This document shows positions 1 to 7,383 of a stretch of DNA of 64,000 nt, one piece after another. The stretch is taken from NCBI GenBank assembly GCA_014804445.1, contig JAAUZU010000012.1, positions 37,512 through 101,511 on the forward strand, in the 5' to 3' direction. The notes below the pieces were generated by a model. It did no database searches. It worked only from the letters and a program-made list of their open reading frames with translations, and had not been told where the DNA came from. A program made the position numbers and the translations under genes. Each line of letters starts with the position of its first letter. Positions within the stretch are counted from its first letter, which is position 1. The stretch comes from Lachnospiraceae bacterium (GTDB taxonomy: Bacteria; Bacillota; Clostridia; Lachnospirales; Lachnospiraceae).

Positions 1-684
1 GATATTCTCTTTGTGGACGAAATCCACCGGCTGAACCGGCAGGTAGAAGAGGTGCTCTATCCTGCAATGGAGGATTTTGCCATTGATATTATGATTGGAA
101 AAGGTTCTTCCGCCCGCTCCATCAGGCTGGAACTTCCTAAATTTACGCTGATAGGCGCGACGACCAGGGCCGGTATGCTGACGGCTCCTCTGCGCGACCG
201 TTTTGGCATGATTCACCGGCTGGAATTCTATACCGTTTCCGAGCTGGAGCAGATTATCAGACATTCGGCGGCGCTTTTGCAGGTAGAAATTGACGACGGC
301 GGGGCAAATGAGCTTGCCAGAAGAAGCAGGGGAACGCCGCGCCTTGCCAACCGCATTTTGAAGAGGGTGCGGGACTTCGCGCAGGTGAAGTATGACGGAA
401 ATATCACGGAAGAAATTGCGCGCACGGCGCTGGATTTGATGGATGTGGACAAGCTGGGGCTGGATCATATTGACCGCAATATGCTGTCCACCATGATATT
501 AAAGTTTAAGGGCGGTCCTGTGGGACTGGATACGCTTGCGGCGGCAATCGGAGAGGACGCCGGCACGATTGAAGATGTCTATGAGCCTTTCCTGATACAG
601 AACGGGTTGATAAACAGGACTCCCCGAGGAAGAGTGGTGACAGAACAGGCGTATATTCACATGGGCCTGACGCCGATTTTATAA
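1..684 (+). CDS. ruvB: RuvB Holliday junction branch-migration ATPase, 3' part
   Basis: The reading frame is open from the first base, so the 5' part (Walker A and N-terminal half) lies outside the window. The fragment of 227 residues begins at Walker B (DEIH, fragment residues 6-9), continues through sensor 1 (GATTRAG) and the arginine-finger region (LRDRFG), then the lid domain, and ends with the winged-helix domain containing the family-typical TPRGR motif. RuvB is the hexameric AAA+ motor that drives RuvA-bound Holliday junctions during recombinational repair. It is probably the last gene of a ruvAB operon. The next gene has its own promoter 7 bp past the stop codon. Confidence 0.97.
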   Translation, partial: DILFVDEIHRLNRQVEEVLYPAMEDFAIDIMIGKGSSARSIRLELPKFTLIGATTRAGMLTAPLRDRFGMIHRLEFYTVSELEQIIRHSAALLQVEIDDGGANELARRSRGTPRLANRILKRVRDFAQVKYDGNITEEIARTALDLMDVDKLGLDHIDRNMLSTMILKFKGGPVGLDTLAAAIGEDAGTIEDVYEPFLIQNGLINRTPRGRVVTEQAYIHMGLTPIL

Positions 685-690
685 AAAGGC

Positions 691-719
691 TTGCCTGCAA
701 TGCAATTCTGCTATATAAT
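691..719 (+). promoter_or_regulatory. Promoter for zapA and the U32 gene
   Basis: TTGCCT (691-696), a 17-bp spacer and TATAAT (714-719) form a near-consensus vegetative promoter in the ruvB-zapA gap. The predicted start site is about 40 bp before the zapA start codon. Confidence 0.6.
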
Positions 720-765
720 ATATACAATTCTTTATTGATTGCTTTGCAGCAGGGAGGGAGATTGG

Positions 766-1167
766 ATGTCTTCTAAAACAGATACCGAGGTAATTATCGG
801 AGGCAAGATATTTACGCTGAGCGGATATGAGAGTGAAGAATATCTGCAGCGGGTGGCGTCCTACATCAATAATAAACTGGAAGAATACAGCAAAATCGAA
901 AGTTTTAAAAGACAGCCTCTGGATACACAGGCTGTATTAATGCAGCTTAACATTGCGGACGATTACTTTAAGAGCAAAAAGCAAATAAGCCTTCTGGAAG
1001 AGGAACTGCAGGCAAAAGAAAAGGAATTGTACGATTTAAAACATGAGCTGATTGCTTCACAGATAAAGCTGGAAAATACGGAAAAGCGTACGAAAGAGCT
1101 GCAGATGGAAATCAACGAGAATGCCAAGCGGATCGTCCGGCTGGAGACAGAATTAAAGAGTGTGTAG
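766..1167 (+). CDS. zapA: ZapA family cell-division protein
   Basis: 133 residues. The N-terminal part (roughly residues 1-60: EVIIGGKIFTLSGYESEEYL and the following helix) matches the ZapA globular domain, and residues from about 70 to the end form a long charged coiled coil. ZapA binds and bundles FtsZ filaments at the Z-ring. The ATG at 766 is chosen because AGGGAGGG (751-758) sits 7 bp upstream; an earlier in-frame TTG at 739 precedes this ribosome binding site. The U32 gene follows 46 bp downstream on the same strand, an order commonly seen in Clostridia. Confidence 0.9.
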   Translation: MSSKTDTEVIIGGKIFTLSGYESEEYLQRVASYINNKLEEYSKIESFKRQPLDTQAVLMQLNIADDYFKSKKQISLLEEELQAKEKELYDLKHELIASQIKLENTEKRTKELQMEINENAKRIVRLETELKSV

Positions 1168-1179
1168 CAGGAGAAAGGG

Positions 1180-1208
1180 CGCTGTCCGTCAAACGGGCGG
1201 CGTTATTT
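1180..1208 (+). terminator. GC-rich hairpin between zapA and the U32 gene
   Basis: CGCTGTCCGT (1180-1189) can pair with ACGGGCGGCG (1193-1202) over 10 bp, including two G-U pairs, around a 3-nt loop. A short T-rich run (TTATTT) follows. It could be a weak or partial terminator, or an RNA hairpin that tunes translation of the next gene, whose start codon lies 12 bp beyond. Confidence 0.4.
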
Positions 1209-1213
1209 GATTG

Positions 1214-3472
1214 ATGAGAGAAAAGCGGGTGGAGCTGCTGGCTCCGGCAGGGAATTATGAAGGTTTTTTAGGCGCTGTGCGGGCGGGCGCGGATGCTGTC
1301 TATCTGGGGGGAGAAAAGTTTGGCGCGCGCGCATATGCGGACAATTTTACCGGCGAAGAAATTTGCAGGGCGATTTCCTATGCCCATTTATTCGGCAGAA
1401 AAGTCTATCTGACTGTCAATACCTTATTAAAGGATACTGAGCTGTCTGAGCTGCCCGCCTATCTGGAGCCGTTTTATGAAGCGGGTCTTGACGGCGTTAT
1501 CGTGCAGGATATCGGCGCTTTTCTTCTGATACGGGATACCTTTCCGGGGCTGAAGCTGCATGTCAGCACTCAGATGACGGTGACCGGTTCTCATGCGGCA
1601 AAAAAGCTGAAGGAAATGGGGGCAGACCGAATCGTGCCGGCCAGAGAGCTTTCCCTGAAAGAGATAGAAAAATTAAAAAAGGACACCGGACTGGAGATGG
1701 AAACTTTTATTCATGGGGCGATGTGTTACTGTTACTCCGGCCAGTGCCTGTTCAGCAGCATATTGGGCGGCAGGAGCGGCAACAGAGGCCGCTGCGCACA
1801 GCCGTGCCGTCTGCCATATCAAATTGCGGAAGGCGGGCAGCATAAAAAGGAGACCTATCCTTTAAGTTTGAAGGATTTATGCAGCATTTCTTTTCTGCCA
1901 AAGCTGATTGCGGCAGGGATTGATTCCTTTAAAATCGAAGGCAGAATGAAGAAGCCGGAATATACTGCCGGTGTAACGGCAATTTATCGGAAATATATTG
2001 ATTTATACTATGAGAAGGGCGCTGCAGGATACGCTGTGGAAAAAGAGGATTTGGAGCGGCTGTCCGCTTTGTATGTGCGTTCCGAAACGCAGGACGGCTA
2101 TTATTTTAAGCGAAACGGAGCGGACATGGTGACGCTTGCTTCACCTTCCTACAGCGGCAGCGACGAAAGGATACTTACGGCTGTGCGGGAGCAGTATCTT
2201 GACGAACCCCTCAAAAAACAGATTCAAATAAAAGCTTTTTTTCAAACCAGAGAAAAAGCGGCGCTGACGCTTTCGGGTATCGGACCGGAATCGGATACTG
2301 CAGTTACGGTATATGGCGAAATGGTGGAAAAAGCGAATAAACAGCCAATAACCGCAGAAAATATAAAAATAAGTCTGCAAAAACTGGGCAATACATTTTT
2401 TACAACAAAAGAAAGCGATATCTGTGTGACGCTTTCACCGGATGCGTTTTATCCCCTGAAAGAAATCAATACACTGCGGCGGCAGGGCGTGGAAGCTCTT
2501 ATGCAGGCTTTTTGTGCTACATGGGCGCGCCCACAGGAGCAAAAAAAAGCAGGGCAGGAAAGTCCGTCAGCAGAAGAATCCGGCAGGAAAATGTATCAGC
2601 AGGCGCTATCGGGGGAAACTGTTAAGGCGGTGTCTTTTCACGTTGGCGTCTCGACAAGGGAGCAGTTGTCTGCTGTGCGGCATATGGCATTTCCGGCTGC
2701 CGTTTTATATCTGGAATCGGATATGTCCGGACTGACAGCGGAGTTTGTAGGAGACTTGAAAGCAGAATTTGTAAGAGACGGGCAGAAAACGGCAGTTTTC
2801 ATTGCGCTGCCCTACATTATCAGGGATGGTGATATGGCGGTTCTTTCTTCCATGCTTCCTGTTTTAGAGGAGGCGGACGGCGTTTTGCTGCGCAATATGG
2901 AAGCGCTCGACTGGCTGGAGGAGATATCGTATAAGGGACGGATAAGGACGGATGCAGGCGTCTATTGTTTTAACCAAAGAAGTCTGCAATTTATGCTGGA
3001 GCAGGCAGAAGGCTGCTGTATTCCATACGAACTGAACCGGAAAGAGTGCGGGAGGCTGCTTGCGGGCATGGACGCCGGCAGGCTGGAAAAGGCTGTGTAC
3101 GGCAGAATTCCGCTGATGATAACGGCAAACTGCATTGCAAAAACATATGGGCAGTGTCGCAAAGGGACAAAGGAAGCAGAAAATGTACCGAACAGAATTT
3201 TACGATTGCAGGATCGCTATCACAAGGCATTTCCTACTGCCGTCTGCTGCAGACATTGTTATAATGTCATTTATAATGCAGTTCCCCTTTCCCTGCACGA
3301 TATGGTTTCGGAGGGAAAAGTAAAAACGCCCATGCGGCTTGCATTTACTGTGGAGACGGGACAGGAAACAGAAAGGATACTGCGTTTTTTTGCCGATGCG
3401 CAAAAAGGGATTTTGGGACAGCCGCCCTATGCGGAATATACGCTTGGACATGAAAAGCGGGGCGTAGAATAG
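1214..3472 (+). CDS. U32 family protein, RlhA-like, with long C-terminal extension
   Basis: 752 residues from the ATG at 1214; an adjoining TTG at 1211 is an alternative start. The N-terminal peptidase-U32 barrel carries the family cysteine signature: C171, C173, C178, C194 and C198 in HGAMCYCYSGQC and GRCAQPCR. These cysteines are thought to hold an Fe-S cluster. A DUF3656-like region follows at about residues 340-430. This N-terminal architecture is that of E. coli RlhA (YdcP), which is needed for hydroxylation of a 23S rRNA cytidine, so an RNA-modification role is more likely than proteolysis. Beyond DUF3656 there are about 300 further residues with their own cysteines near the end (AVCCRHCYN), which I cannot assign. 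It is probably co-transcribed with zapA. Confidence 0.85.
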   Translation: MREKRVELLAPAGNYEGFLGAVRAGADAVYLGGEKFGARAYADNFTGEEICRAISYAHLFGRKVYLTVNTLLKDTELSELPAYLEPFYEAGLDGVIVQDIGAFLLIRDTFPGLKLHVSTQMTVTGSHAAKKLKEMGADRIVPARELSLKEIEKLKKDTGLEMETFIHGAMCYCYSGQCLFSSILGGRSGNRGRCAQPCRLPYQIAEGGQHKKETYPLSLKDLCSISFLPKLIAAGIDSFKIEGRMKKPEYTAGVTAIYRKYIDLYYEKGAAGYAVEKEDLERLSALYVRSETQDGYYFKRNGADMVTLASPSYSGSDERILTAVREQYLDEPLKKQIQIKAFFQTREKAALTLSGIGPESDTAVTVYGEMVEKANKQPITAENIKISLQKLGNTFFTTKESDICVTLSPDAFYPLKEINTLRRQGVEALMQAFCATWARPQEQKKAGQESPSAEESGRKMYQQALSGETVKAVSFHVGVSTREQLSAVRHMAFPAAVLYLESDMSGLTAEFVGDLKAEFVRDGQKTAVFIALPYIIRDGDMAVLSSMLPVLEEADGVLLRNMEALDWLEEISYKGRIRTDAGVYCFNQRSLQFMLEQAEGCCIPYELNRKECGRLLAGMDAGRLEKAVYGRIPLMITANCIAKTYGQCRKGTKEAENVPNRILRLQDRYHKAFPTAVCCRHCYNVIYNAVPLSLHDMVSEGKVKTPMRLAFTVETGQETERILRFFADAQKGILGQPPYAEYTLGHEKRGVE

Positions 3473-3488
3473 CATTCGATAAAAACAG

Positions 3489-3517
3489 TTGCGCAGACAG
3501 GCGGATTAGACTATACT
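3489..3517 (+). promoter_or_regulatory. Promoter for the NUDIX-ytfIJ gene group
   Basis: TTGCGC (3489-3494), 17-bp spacer, TATACT (3512-3517), located between the U32 stop codon and the NUDIX start codon at 3564. Confidence 0.5.
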
Positions 3518-3563
3518 TTAAACAGGTCAAGTAATTGGCACACCATGAGCAGGAGGTATTGCA

Positions 3564-4016
3564 ATGATAGAAGCGACCAGTTGCGGCGGTGTGGTTATTT
3601 TCCGGGGGAAGATTCTCCTTTTGTATAAAAATTTCAAGAACAAATACGAAGGATGGGTGTTGCCCAAGGGAACAGTGGAGAACGGCGAAGAGTTTAAGGA
3701 GACGGCGCTCAGAGAGGTGCTGGAGGAATCAGGTGCACAGGCATCGATCATGAAATATATTGGAAAGAGTGAATACAGCTTTTATGTACCTGAAGATGTC
3801 GTGGAAAAAGAAGTACACTGGTATCTGATGATGGCAGACAGCTATTACAGTAAGCCACAGCGTGAAGAATATTTTATCGATTCCGGATATTATAAGTACC
3901 ATGAGGCATATCATCTGTTAAAATTTCCCAATGAAAAGCAGATATTGGAAAAAGCCTACGAGGAATATCAGGAATTAAAGAAAAACAATTTGTGGGGAAG
4001 CAGAAGGTATTACTGA
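3564..4016 (+). CDS. NUDIX hydrolase
   Basis: 150 residues. A complete NUDIX box is visible at about residues 39-61: G-x5-E-x7-REVLEESG, starting GTVENGEEF. These residues bind Mg2+ and hydrolyse a nucleoside diphosphate linked to another group. The preceding KYEGWVLPKG strand is typical of the diadenosine-polyphosphate/NTP-type branch, but the substrate cannot be told from sequence. AGGAGG precedes the ATG at the usual distance. A hairpin immediately follows the stop codon, with the next gene 65 bp further on. Confidence 0.88.
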   Translation: MIEATSCGGVVIFRGKILLLYKNFKNKYEGWVLPKGTVENGEEFKETALREVLEESGAQASIMKYIGKSEYSFYVPEDVVEKEVHWYLMMADSYYSKPQREEYFIDSGYYKYHEAYHLLKFPNEKQILEKAYEEYQELKKNNLWGSRRYY

Positions 4017-4041
4017 CCGGTGAATTTTTACATTCACCGGT
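4016..4041 (+). terminator. Perfect 10-bp hairpin after the NUDIX gene
   Basis: ACCGGTGAAT (4016-4025) and ATTCACCGGT (4032-4041) are perfect inverted repeats around a 6-nt loop, starting at the last base of the NUDIX stop codon. There is no T-run, so it may protect or pause the RNA rather than terminate transcription efficiently. Confidence 0.4.
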
Positions 4042-4081
4042 ATACCGCAAGCTTATTTTCAGGGAAGATGAGGAGTGCGTT

Positions 4082-4393
4082 ATGGAGTGGTATCCGCGGC
4101 TATACATCGGAGAGTCAATCAAGCATCCGGATAAGCTGATACATAAATTAAAAAAACATAACAAATTTTTAGATGCTTATGTGCTTATATTGTCGCGAAA
4201 CCCTTCCGACCAGCTTGAAATCCACAAGGCGGGGTATCTTGCCCAGAAATATTACAGGAAGAATCCGCCTTATGTAATCGGTATTGCAGGAAGCTATGAT
4301 GAAGCGGTTGCACTCGTGATAAAGATTGCCGAGGAAGCGTATGCTGCACAGGGAAACTGCCGGTTAAAGGAGTATCTGAAATGTTACATGTAA
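4082..4393 (+). CDS. Conserved hypothetical protein, small soluble
   Basis: 103 residues starting MEWYPRLYIGESI. I recognise it only as a small protein recurring in Clostridia and know of no function. The ATG at 4082 is preferred because GAGGAG lies about 10 bp upstream; a longer frame would begin inside the NUDIX gene and run through the hairpin. The sequence is mixed alpha/beta with no membrane span, and its C-terminal half (GIAGSYDEAVALVIKIAEEAY) looks like a regular strand-helix unit. Its end overlaps the start of the DUF2953 gene by 13 bp, suggesting coupled translation with the ytfI-ytfJ sporulation pair. Confidence 0.72.
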   Translation: MEWYPRLYIGESIKHPDKLIHKLKKHNKFLDAYVLILSRNPSDQLEIHKAGYLAQKYYRKNPPYVIGIAGSYDEAVALVIKIAEEAYAAQGNCRLKEYLKCYM

Positions 4394-5391
4394 TACTGCA
4401 AATACTTGCCATAATCGGCATAGTACTGTTATGCATATTGGGACTGCTTATTCTGCTTATCCTTCTGATCCTGTTTGTCCCAATCCGGTATCGGGCAGAG
4501 GGAAGCAAGAGCGGTGAAGATATCAGGCTGAAGGTAAGAGTAAGTTATCTTCTCAGGATGATAACAGTACGCTTCGAATATCCGAAGCCCGGCAGCGTGA
4601 TTGCGCGGCTTTTCGGAATCAAAGTGTTCGATACGGCAAAAAAGCCAACGGAAGACGGCGACAAGAAGAATAAAAAGAAAAAGAAGCAAAAATCGGACGA
4701 CAGCCAGGATGAAACGATACAGGAAACAGAGACTGCCGCCGCAAAGACGGAGGAAACTGCCTCTGCCGGTATAACAGTTTCAGATACAGAAGAAACAAAG
4801 GCGGAGAAAGCGCAAACAGATGCAGTAAAGACAGACAAAGCTGACATTGCGGAGGAGACTTCCGCCGAAACGGAAGCAGAGCCTGTAAATGAAGATTCCT
4901 CTGATACAGCAGAAGAGGAAGTCAAGGAAAAACTCTCTTTTCGCGATAAAATCAAAAAGATAATATACACAATACAGAAATTCTGTGATAAGATAAAGCA
5001 TATTAAGGATACAATCAAAGAAATTGCAGAAAATATATCGTATTATAAAGAGGTAATCACGCAGACGGAAAATGAAAAGCTGTACGGCAGGGTGAAGGAC
5101 AGGATTTTTAAGGTATTGAAAAGCATCCGTCCCAGGGTATTGAGAGCTTCTCTCCATGTCGGCACAGGTTCTCCGGATACGACAGGGTATCTTTGCGCAC
5201 TCTATGGTATGCTGCTTCCCGTATTGGGCAATAATGTAATACTGGACGCAGACTTTGAAGAGGCTGTGTGGGAGGGCGAGTTTTTCCTGAAAGGGCGGAT
5301 TACCGTGTTTACCCTTCTGCGCCATGCAGTCGGGCTGTTACTGGACAAACAGCTTCGTGTTTTTGTGAAGCAGCTTAAAAGGGAGGAATAA
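4381..5391 (+). CDS. ytfI: DUF2953 membrane protein (YtfI-like)
   Basis: 336 residues. A strongly hydrophobic N-terminal segment (residues 5-35) anchors the protein. Residues about 85-185 are an extreme Lys/Glu/Thr/Ala-rich low-complexity stretch (several AETE/KAE-type runs and a poly-Lys patch), and the C-terminal third has the DUF2953 fold (GTGSPDTTGYLCALYG). In Bacillus subtilis a DUF2953 protein, YtfI, is encoded next to YtfJ, and the same adjacency occurs here with a 2-bp gap. A role in spore formation or germination alongside YtfJ is inferred from this neighbourhood. The acidic-basic insert is unusually long for the family. Confidence 0.8.
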   Translation: MLHVILQILAIIGIVLLCILGLLILLILLILFVPIRYRAEGSKSGEDIRLKVRVSYLLRMITVRFEYPKPGSVIARLFGIKVFDTAKKPTEDGDKKNKKKKKQKSDDSQDETIQETETAAAKTEETASAGITVSDTEETKAEKAQTDAVKTDKADIAEETSAETEAEPVNEDSSDTAEEEVKEKLSFRDKIKKIIYTIQKFCDKIKHIKDTIKEIAENISYYKEVITQTENEKLYGRVKDRIFKVLKSIRPRVLRASLHVGTGSPDTTGYLCALYGMLLPVLGNNVILDADFEEAVWEGEFFLKGRITVFTLLRHAVGLLLDKQLRVFVKQLKREE

Positions 5392-5393
5392 AG

Positions 5394-5798
5394 ATGGCAG
5401 AAAATCAGTTCAGCGGAGTAGTGGAGGCATTGATGAAAGGGATGGACACCGTACTGTCCACCAAGACAGTGGTCGGTGAAGCAACACAGATTGGCGACAC
5501 CATTATCCTGCCTCTGGTAGACGTATCTTTTGGCGTAGGAGCGGGCGCAGGAATAAACGGCGAGAAAAAAACCCAGAATGGCGCCGGCGGCCTTGGCGGT
5601 AAAATGACGCCGAGCGCAGTTCTTGTCATAGGAAAGAACGGTTCAACCAAGCTTGTAAACATTAAGAACCAGAATACCGTTACCAAGGTACTGGATATGA
5701 TTCCGGATTTGGTAGATCGGTTCACCACGAAAAAAGAAGAGATGATTCCCGACGAGGAAGCAGTGGACATTGCTTTTCCTGAAAAAGAAGCGAATTAA
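5394..5798 (+). CDS. gerW: GerW family sporulation protein (YtfJ)
   Basis: 134 residues covering the complete GerW/YtfJ domain: a short N-terminal helix, a VVGEATQIGDTIILPLVDV beta segment, a glycine-rich stretch (GVGAGAGINGE, GAGGLGGK), then SAVLVIGKNGSTKLVNIK. In Bacillus, YtfJ is made in sporulation and is needed for normal spore germination. The start codon is 2 bp after the DUF2953 stop codon with GGGAGG just upstream. Together with the YlbJ-like gene at 19.6-20.5 kb this marks the organism as a spore former. Confidence 0.93.
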   Translation: MAENQFSGVVEALMKGMDTVLSTKTVVGEATQIGDTIILPLVDVSFGVGAGAGINGEKKTQNGAGGLGGKMTPSAVLVIGKNGSTKLVNIKNQNTVTKVLDMIPDLVDRFTTKKEEMIPDEEAVDIAFPEKEAN

Positions 5799-5857
5799 TA
5801 CACATTTTCATGCGCCCCGGCATATCTTATATAGATAGCAGTTTGGGATTGTGCCGC

Positions 5858-6004
5858 ATGGACAAAAAAAAATTAGTAGGGCTTTTGGCTTTTTTTATAG
5901 CGGTTGGCATGTTGATAATGCTGTTTCTTCACAATGATTTTGTGGGCATTATCATTATTGCGCTGCTTCTGTTTATAGGATATAGCTGTTACAGCAGCTG
6001 CTGA
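5858..6004 (+). CDS. Very small membrane protein
   Basis: 48 residues starting MDKKKLVG, with two hydrophobic stretches (about residues 7-23 and 28-43) separated by a short HNDF turn, ending in Cys-rich YSCYSSC. It could be a hairpin of two membrane helices. No family is recognised. The ATG at 5858 is chosen because upstream in-frame sequence is not protein-like, although the ribosome binding site is weak. It sits between gerW and the J-like protein gene, all on one strand, so it may belong to the same transcript. Confidence 0.55.
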   Translation: MDKKKLVGLLAFFIAVGMLIMLFLHNDFVGIIIIALLLFIGYSCYSSC

Positions 6005-6026
6005 CAGCAAGTAGTGGAGAAGCAAC

Positions 6027-6548
6027 ATGAAGGACATTGAGGCGATACTTTCGGCAGATGAACCGGAAGATCTGAAAGAATTGAAAACCTTTCTGTTTAA
6101 AGAAAATATAAGAATTAATGATAAGCTGCGCGAGCTCGCTGAACAGGAGAAACAGTTTCAATCAGAGAAAACGCAGTTTAAAACAGAAGCGGATGCACTC
6201 ATGCGAAAGATTGAGGTGGATCAAAAGCGGTTAAAAGACGAAAATAAGTTTTTTGACCAGAAGCTGGAAATCTTAAAGGACGCATACCGTCAGCTCGATA
6301 TGGACAGAAGAAAGCTGGAAAAAGAGCGGGCGCGTTTCCAAGTGGAGAAGGAACTTTTGCAAGGCGAAAGCAGACGGGAGCCGGAGGATATTGCTGCGGT
6401 GCTTTTCAGAGGTGCAAACAATCCACTGGCACTTAGAAAACGGTATAAAGATTTGCTGAAAATTTTTCATCCGGACAACCAGTGTGGGGATGGAAAGCTG
6501 GTGCAGCTTATAAACAGGGAGTATGAGAGAAGGAAAAAAGCGGAATAA
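6027..6548 (+). CDS. Coiled-coil protein with C-terminal J-domain-like segment
   Basis: 173 residues. Residues about 15-115 are a continuous highly charged coiled coil. Residues 131-172 resemble helix II, the HPD loop (H148-P149-D150-N151) and helix III of a J domain (RYKDLLKIFHPDN, then LINREYERRK). True DnaJ proteins carry this at the N-terminus; here it is at the C-terminus and helix I looks degenerate (DIAAVLFRGANNP). A role in recruiting DnaK to a specific client is a reasonable inference but unproven. It is the last gene before a two-way terminator. Confidence 0.72.
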   Translation: MKDIEAILSADEPEDLKELKTFLFKENIRINDKLRELAEQEKQFQSEKTQFKTEADALMRKIEVDQKRLKDENKFFDQKLEILKDAYRQLDMDRRKLEKERARFQVEKELLQGESRREPEDIAAVLFRGANNPLALRKRYKDLLKIFHPDNQCGDGKLVQLINREYERRKKAE

Positions 6549-6583
6549 AAAGGCTTCCTATGAATCATCATAGAAAGCCTTTT
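6548..6583. terminator. Bidirectional terminator between the J-like gene and rpmB
   Basis: AAAAGGCTTCCTATGA (6548-6563) pairs with TCATAGAAAGCCTTTT (6568-6583) with one mismatch and a 4-nt loop. A-run and T-run flanks allow it to act on both strands between convergent genes. Confidence 0.85.
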
Positions 6584-6597
6584 ATGATTGGTTATGC

Positions 6598-6783
6598 TTA
6601 TGCTCTTTCAACCGCACCGGATCTTAAGCATCTGGTGCAAACATGAATTCTCTTGGCACCGCCGTTTACTTTGCATTTAACGCGCTTGATATTGGGATTC
6701 CAGATTCTGTTGGTTTTTCTATTAGAATGGCTTACGTTATTACCAAAATGAACGCCTTTACCACAAATATCACATTTAGCCAT
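6598..6783 (-). CDS. rpmB: 50S ribosomal protein L28
   Basis: 61 residues, full length. It starts MAKCDICGKG and ends RCLRSGAVERA. The CxxC pair at residues 4-7 and a second pair in CTRC make this the zinc-binding (C+) form of L28. AGGAGG (complement of 6791-6796) lies 7 bp upstream of the start. It is transcribed away from asp23-fakA, the usual arrangement in Firmicutes. The 228-bp gap to asp23 must hold both divergent promoters. Confidence 0.97.
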   Translation of the reverse strand: MAKCDICGKGVHFGNNVSHSNRKTNRIWNPNIKRVKCKVNGGAKRIHVCTRCLRSGAVERA

Positions 6784-6950
6784 CTTGACACCTCCTCTAA
6801 ATGCTTCCGCATTAGTCTCTTTTTATGTTCCTATGAGCTGTATAAGCTCGCAACATTGATATATTAACAGAAAAAAAAACGGATTGCAAGTAGAAACTGA
6901 AGTTTTTTGATTTTTTGAAAATTTTTATTCCATTTTTTAGGGAAAGCAGT

Positions 6951-6956
6951 TATAAT
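6951..6956 (+). promoter_or_regulatory. Likely -10 element for asp23-fakA-recG
   Basis: A perfect TATAAT at 6951-6956 lies 55 bp upstream of the asp23 start in an AT-rich region. No good -35 is found at 17 bp (TTCCAT at 6928-6933), so the promoter may be weak or activator-dependent. The remaining 6784-6950 is AT-rich and otherwise shows only a short GAGCT/AGCTC hairpin. Confidence 0.4.
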
Positions 6957-7011
6957 ACACTATATGTAATGCTGACGCCAAGGACGGCGGCAGGCAAGAA
7001 GGAGGTTTTAC

Positions 7012-7371
7012 ATGAAAAGTTCTTCTATGAATACTCACATGGGTAACGTTACGATTGACAGTGAAGTAATTGCGCAGTATGCGGGCAGCGTTGCAATGGA
7101 ATGCTTTGGTATTGTTGGCATGGCAGGGTATTCTGCAAGGGATGGTCTGGCCAAGCTGCTCAAAAGAGACAATCTTACAAGAGGGATTGCCGTTTCCATC
7201 AAAAACAATAAGCTGACATTGGATTTCCACGTTATCGTGGCTTATGGAATCAGCATTTTAGCTGTTTCCGACAATCTGATTGCCAACGTAAAGTATAAGG
7301 TGGAAGAGTTTACCGGTATACAAATCGAAAAAATAAACATCTTTGTCGAAGGTGTGAGAGTGATTGATTAA
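7012..7371 (+). CDS. Asp23/Gls24 family envelope protein
   Basis: 119 residues. Single Asp23 domain with the hallmark GNVTIDSEVIAQYAG start and the FHVIVAYG/VKYKVEEFTGIQIEKINIFVEGVR ending. Homologue of B. subtilis YloU. Asp23-type proteins are small, abundant and membrane-associated, and are linked to envelope stress. GGAGG precedes the ATG by about 7 bp. It lies 12 bp upstream of fakA in the classic rpmB-yloU-yloV-recG neighbourhood. Confidence 0.92.
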   Translation: MKSSSMNTHMGNVTIDSEVIAQYAGSVAMECFGIVGMAGYSARDGLAKLLKRDNLTRGIAVSIKNNKLTLDFHVIVAYGISILAVSDNLIANVKYKVEEFTGIQIEKINIFVEGVRVID

Positions 7372-7383
7372 GGAGGATTTATC

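Noticed and set aside
4545..5018. Long open frame opposite the charged region of the YtfI-like gene
   Set aside because: It is a shadow of the Lys/Glu-rich stretch (reads as Ser/Val/Phe repeats), has no ribosome binding site and overlaps a better-supported gene completely.
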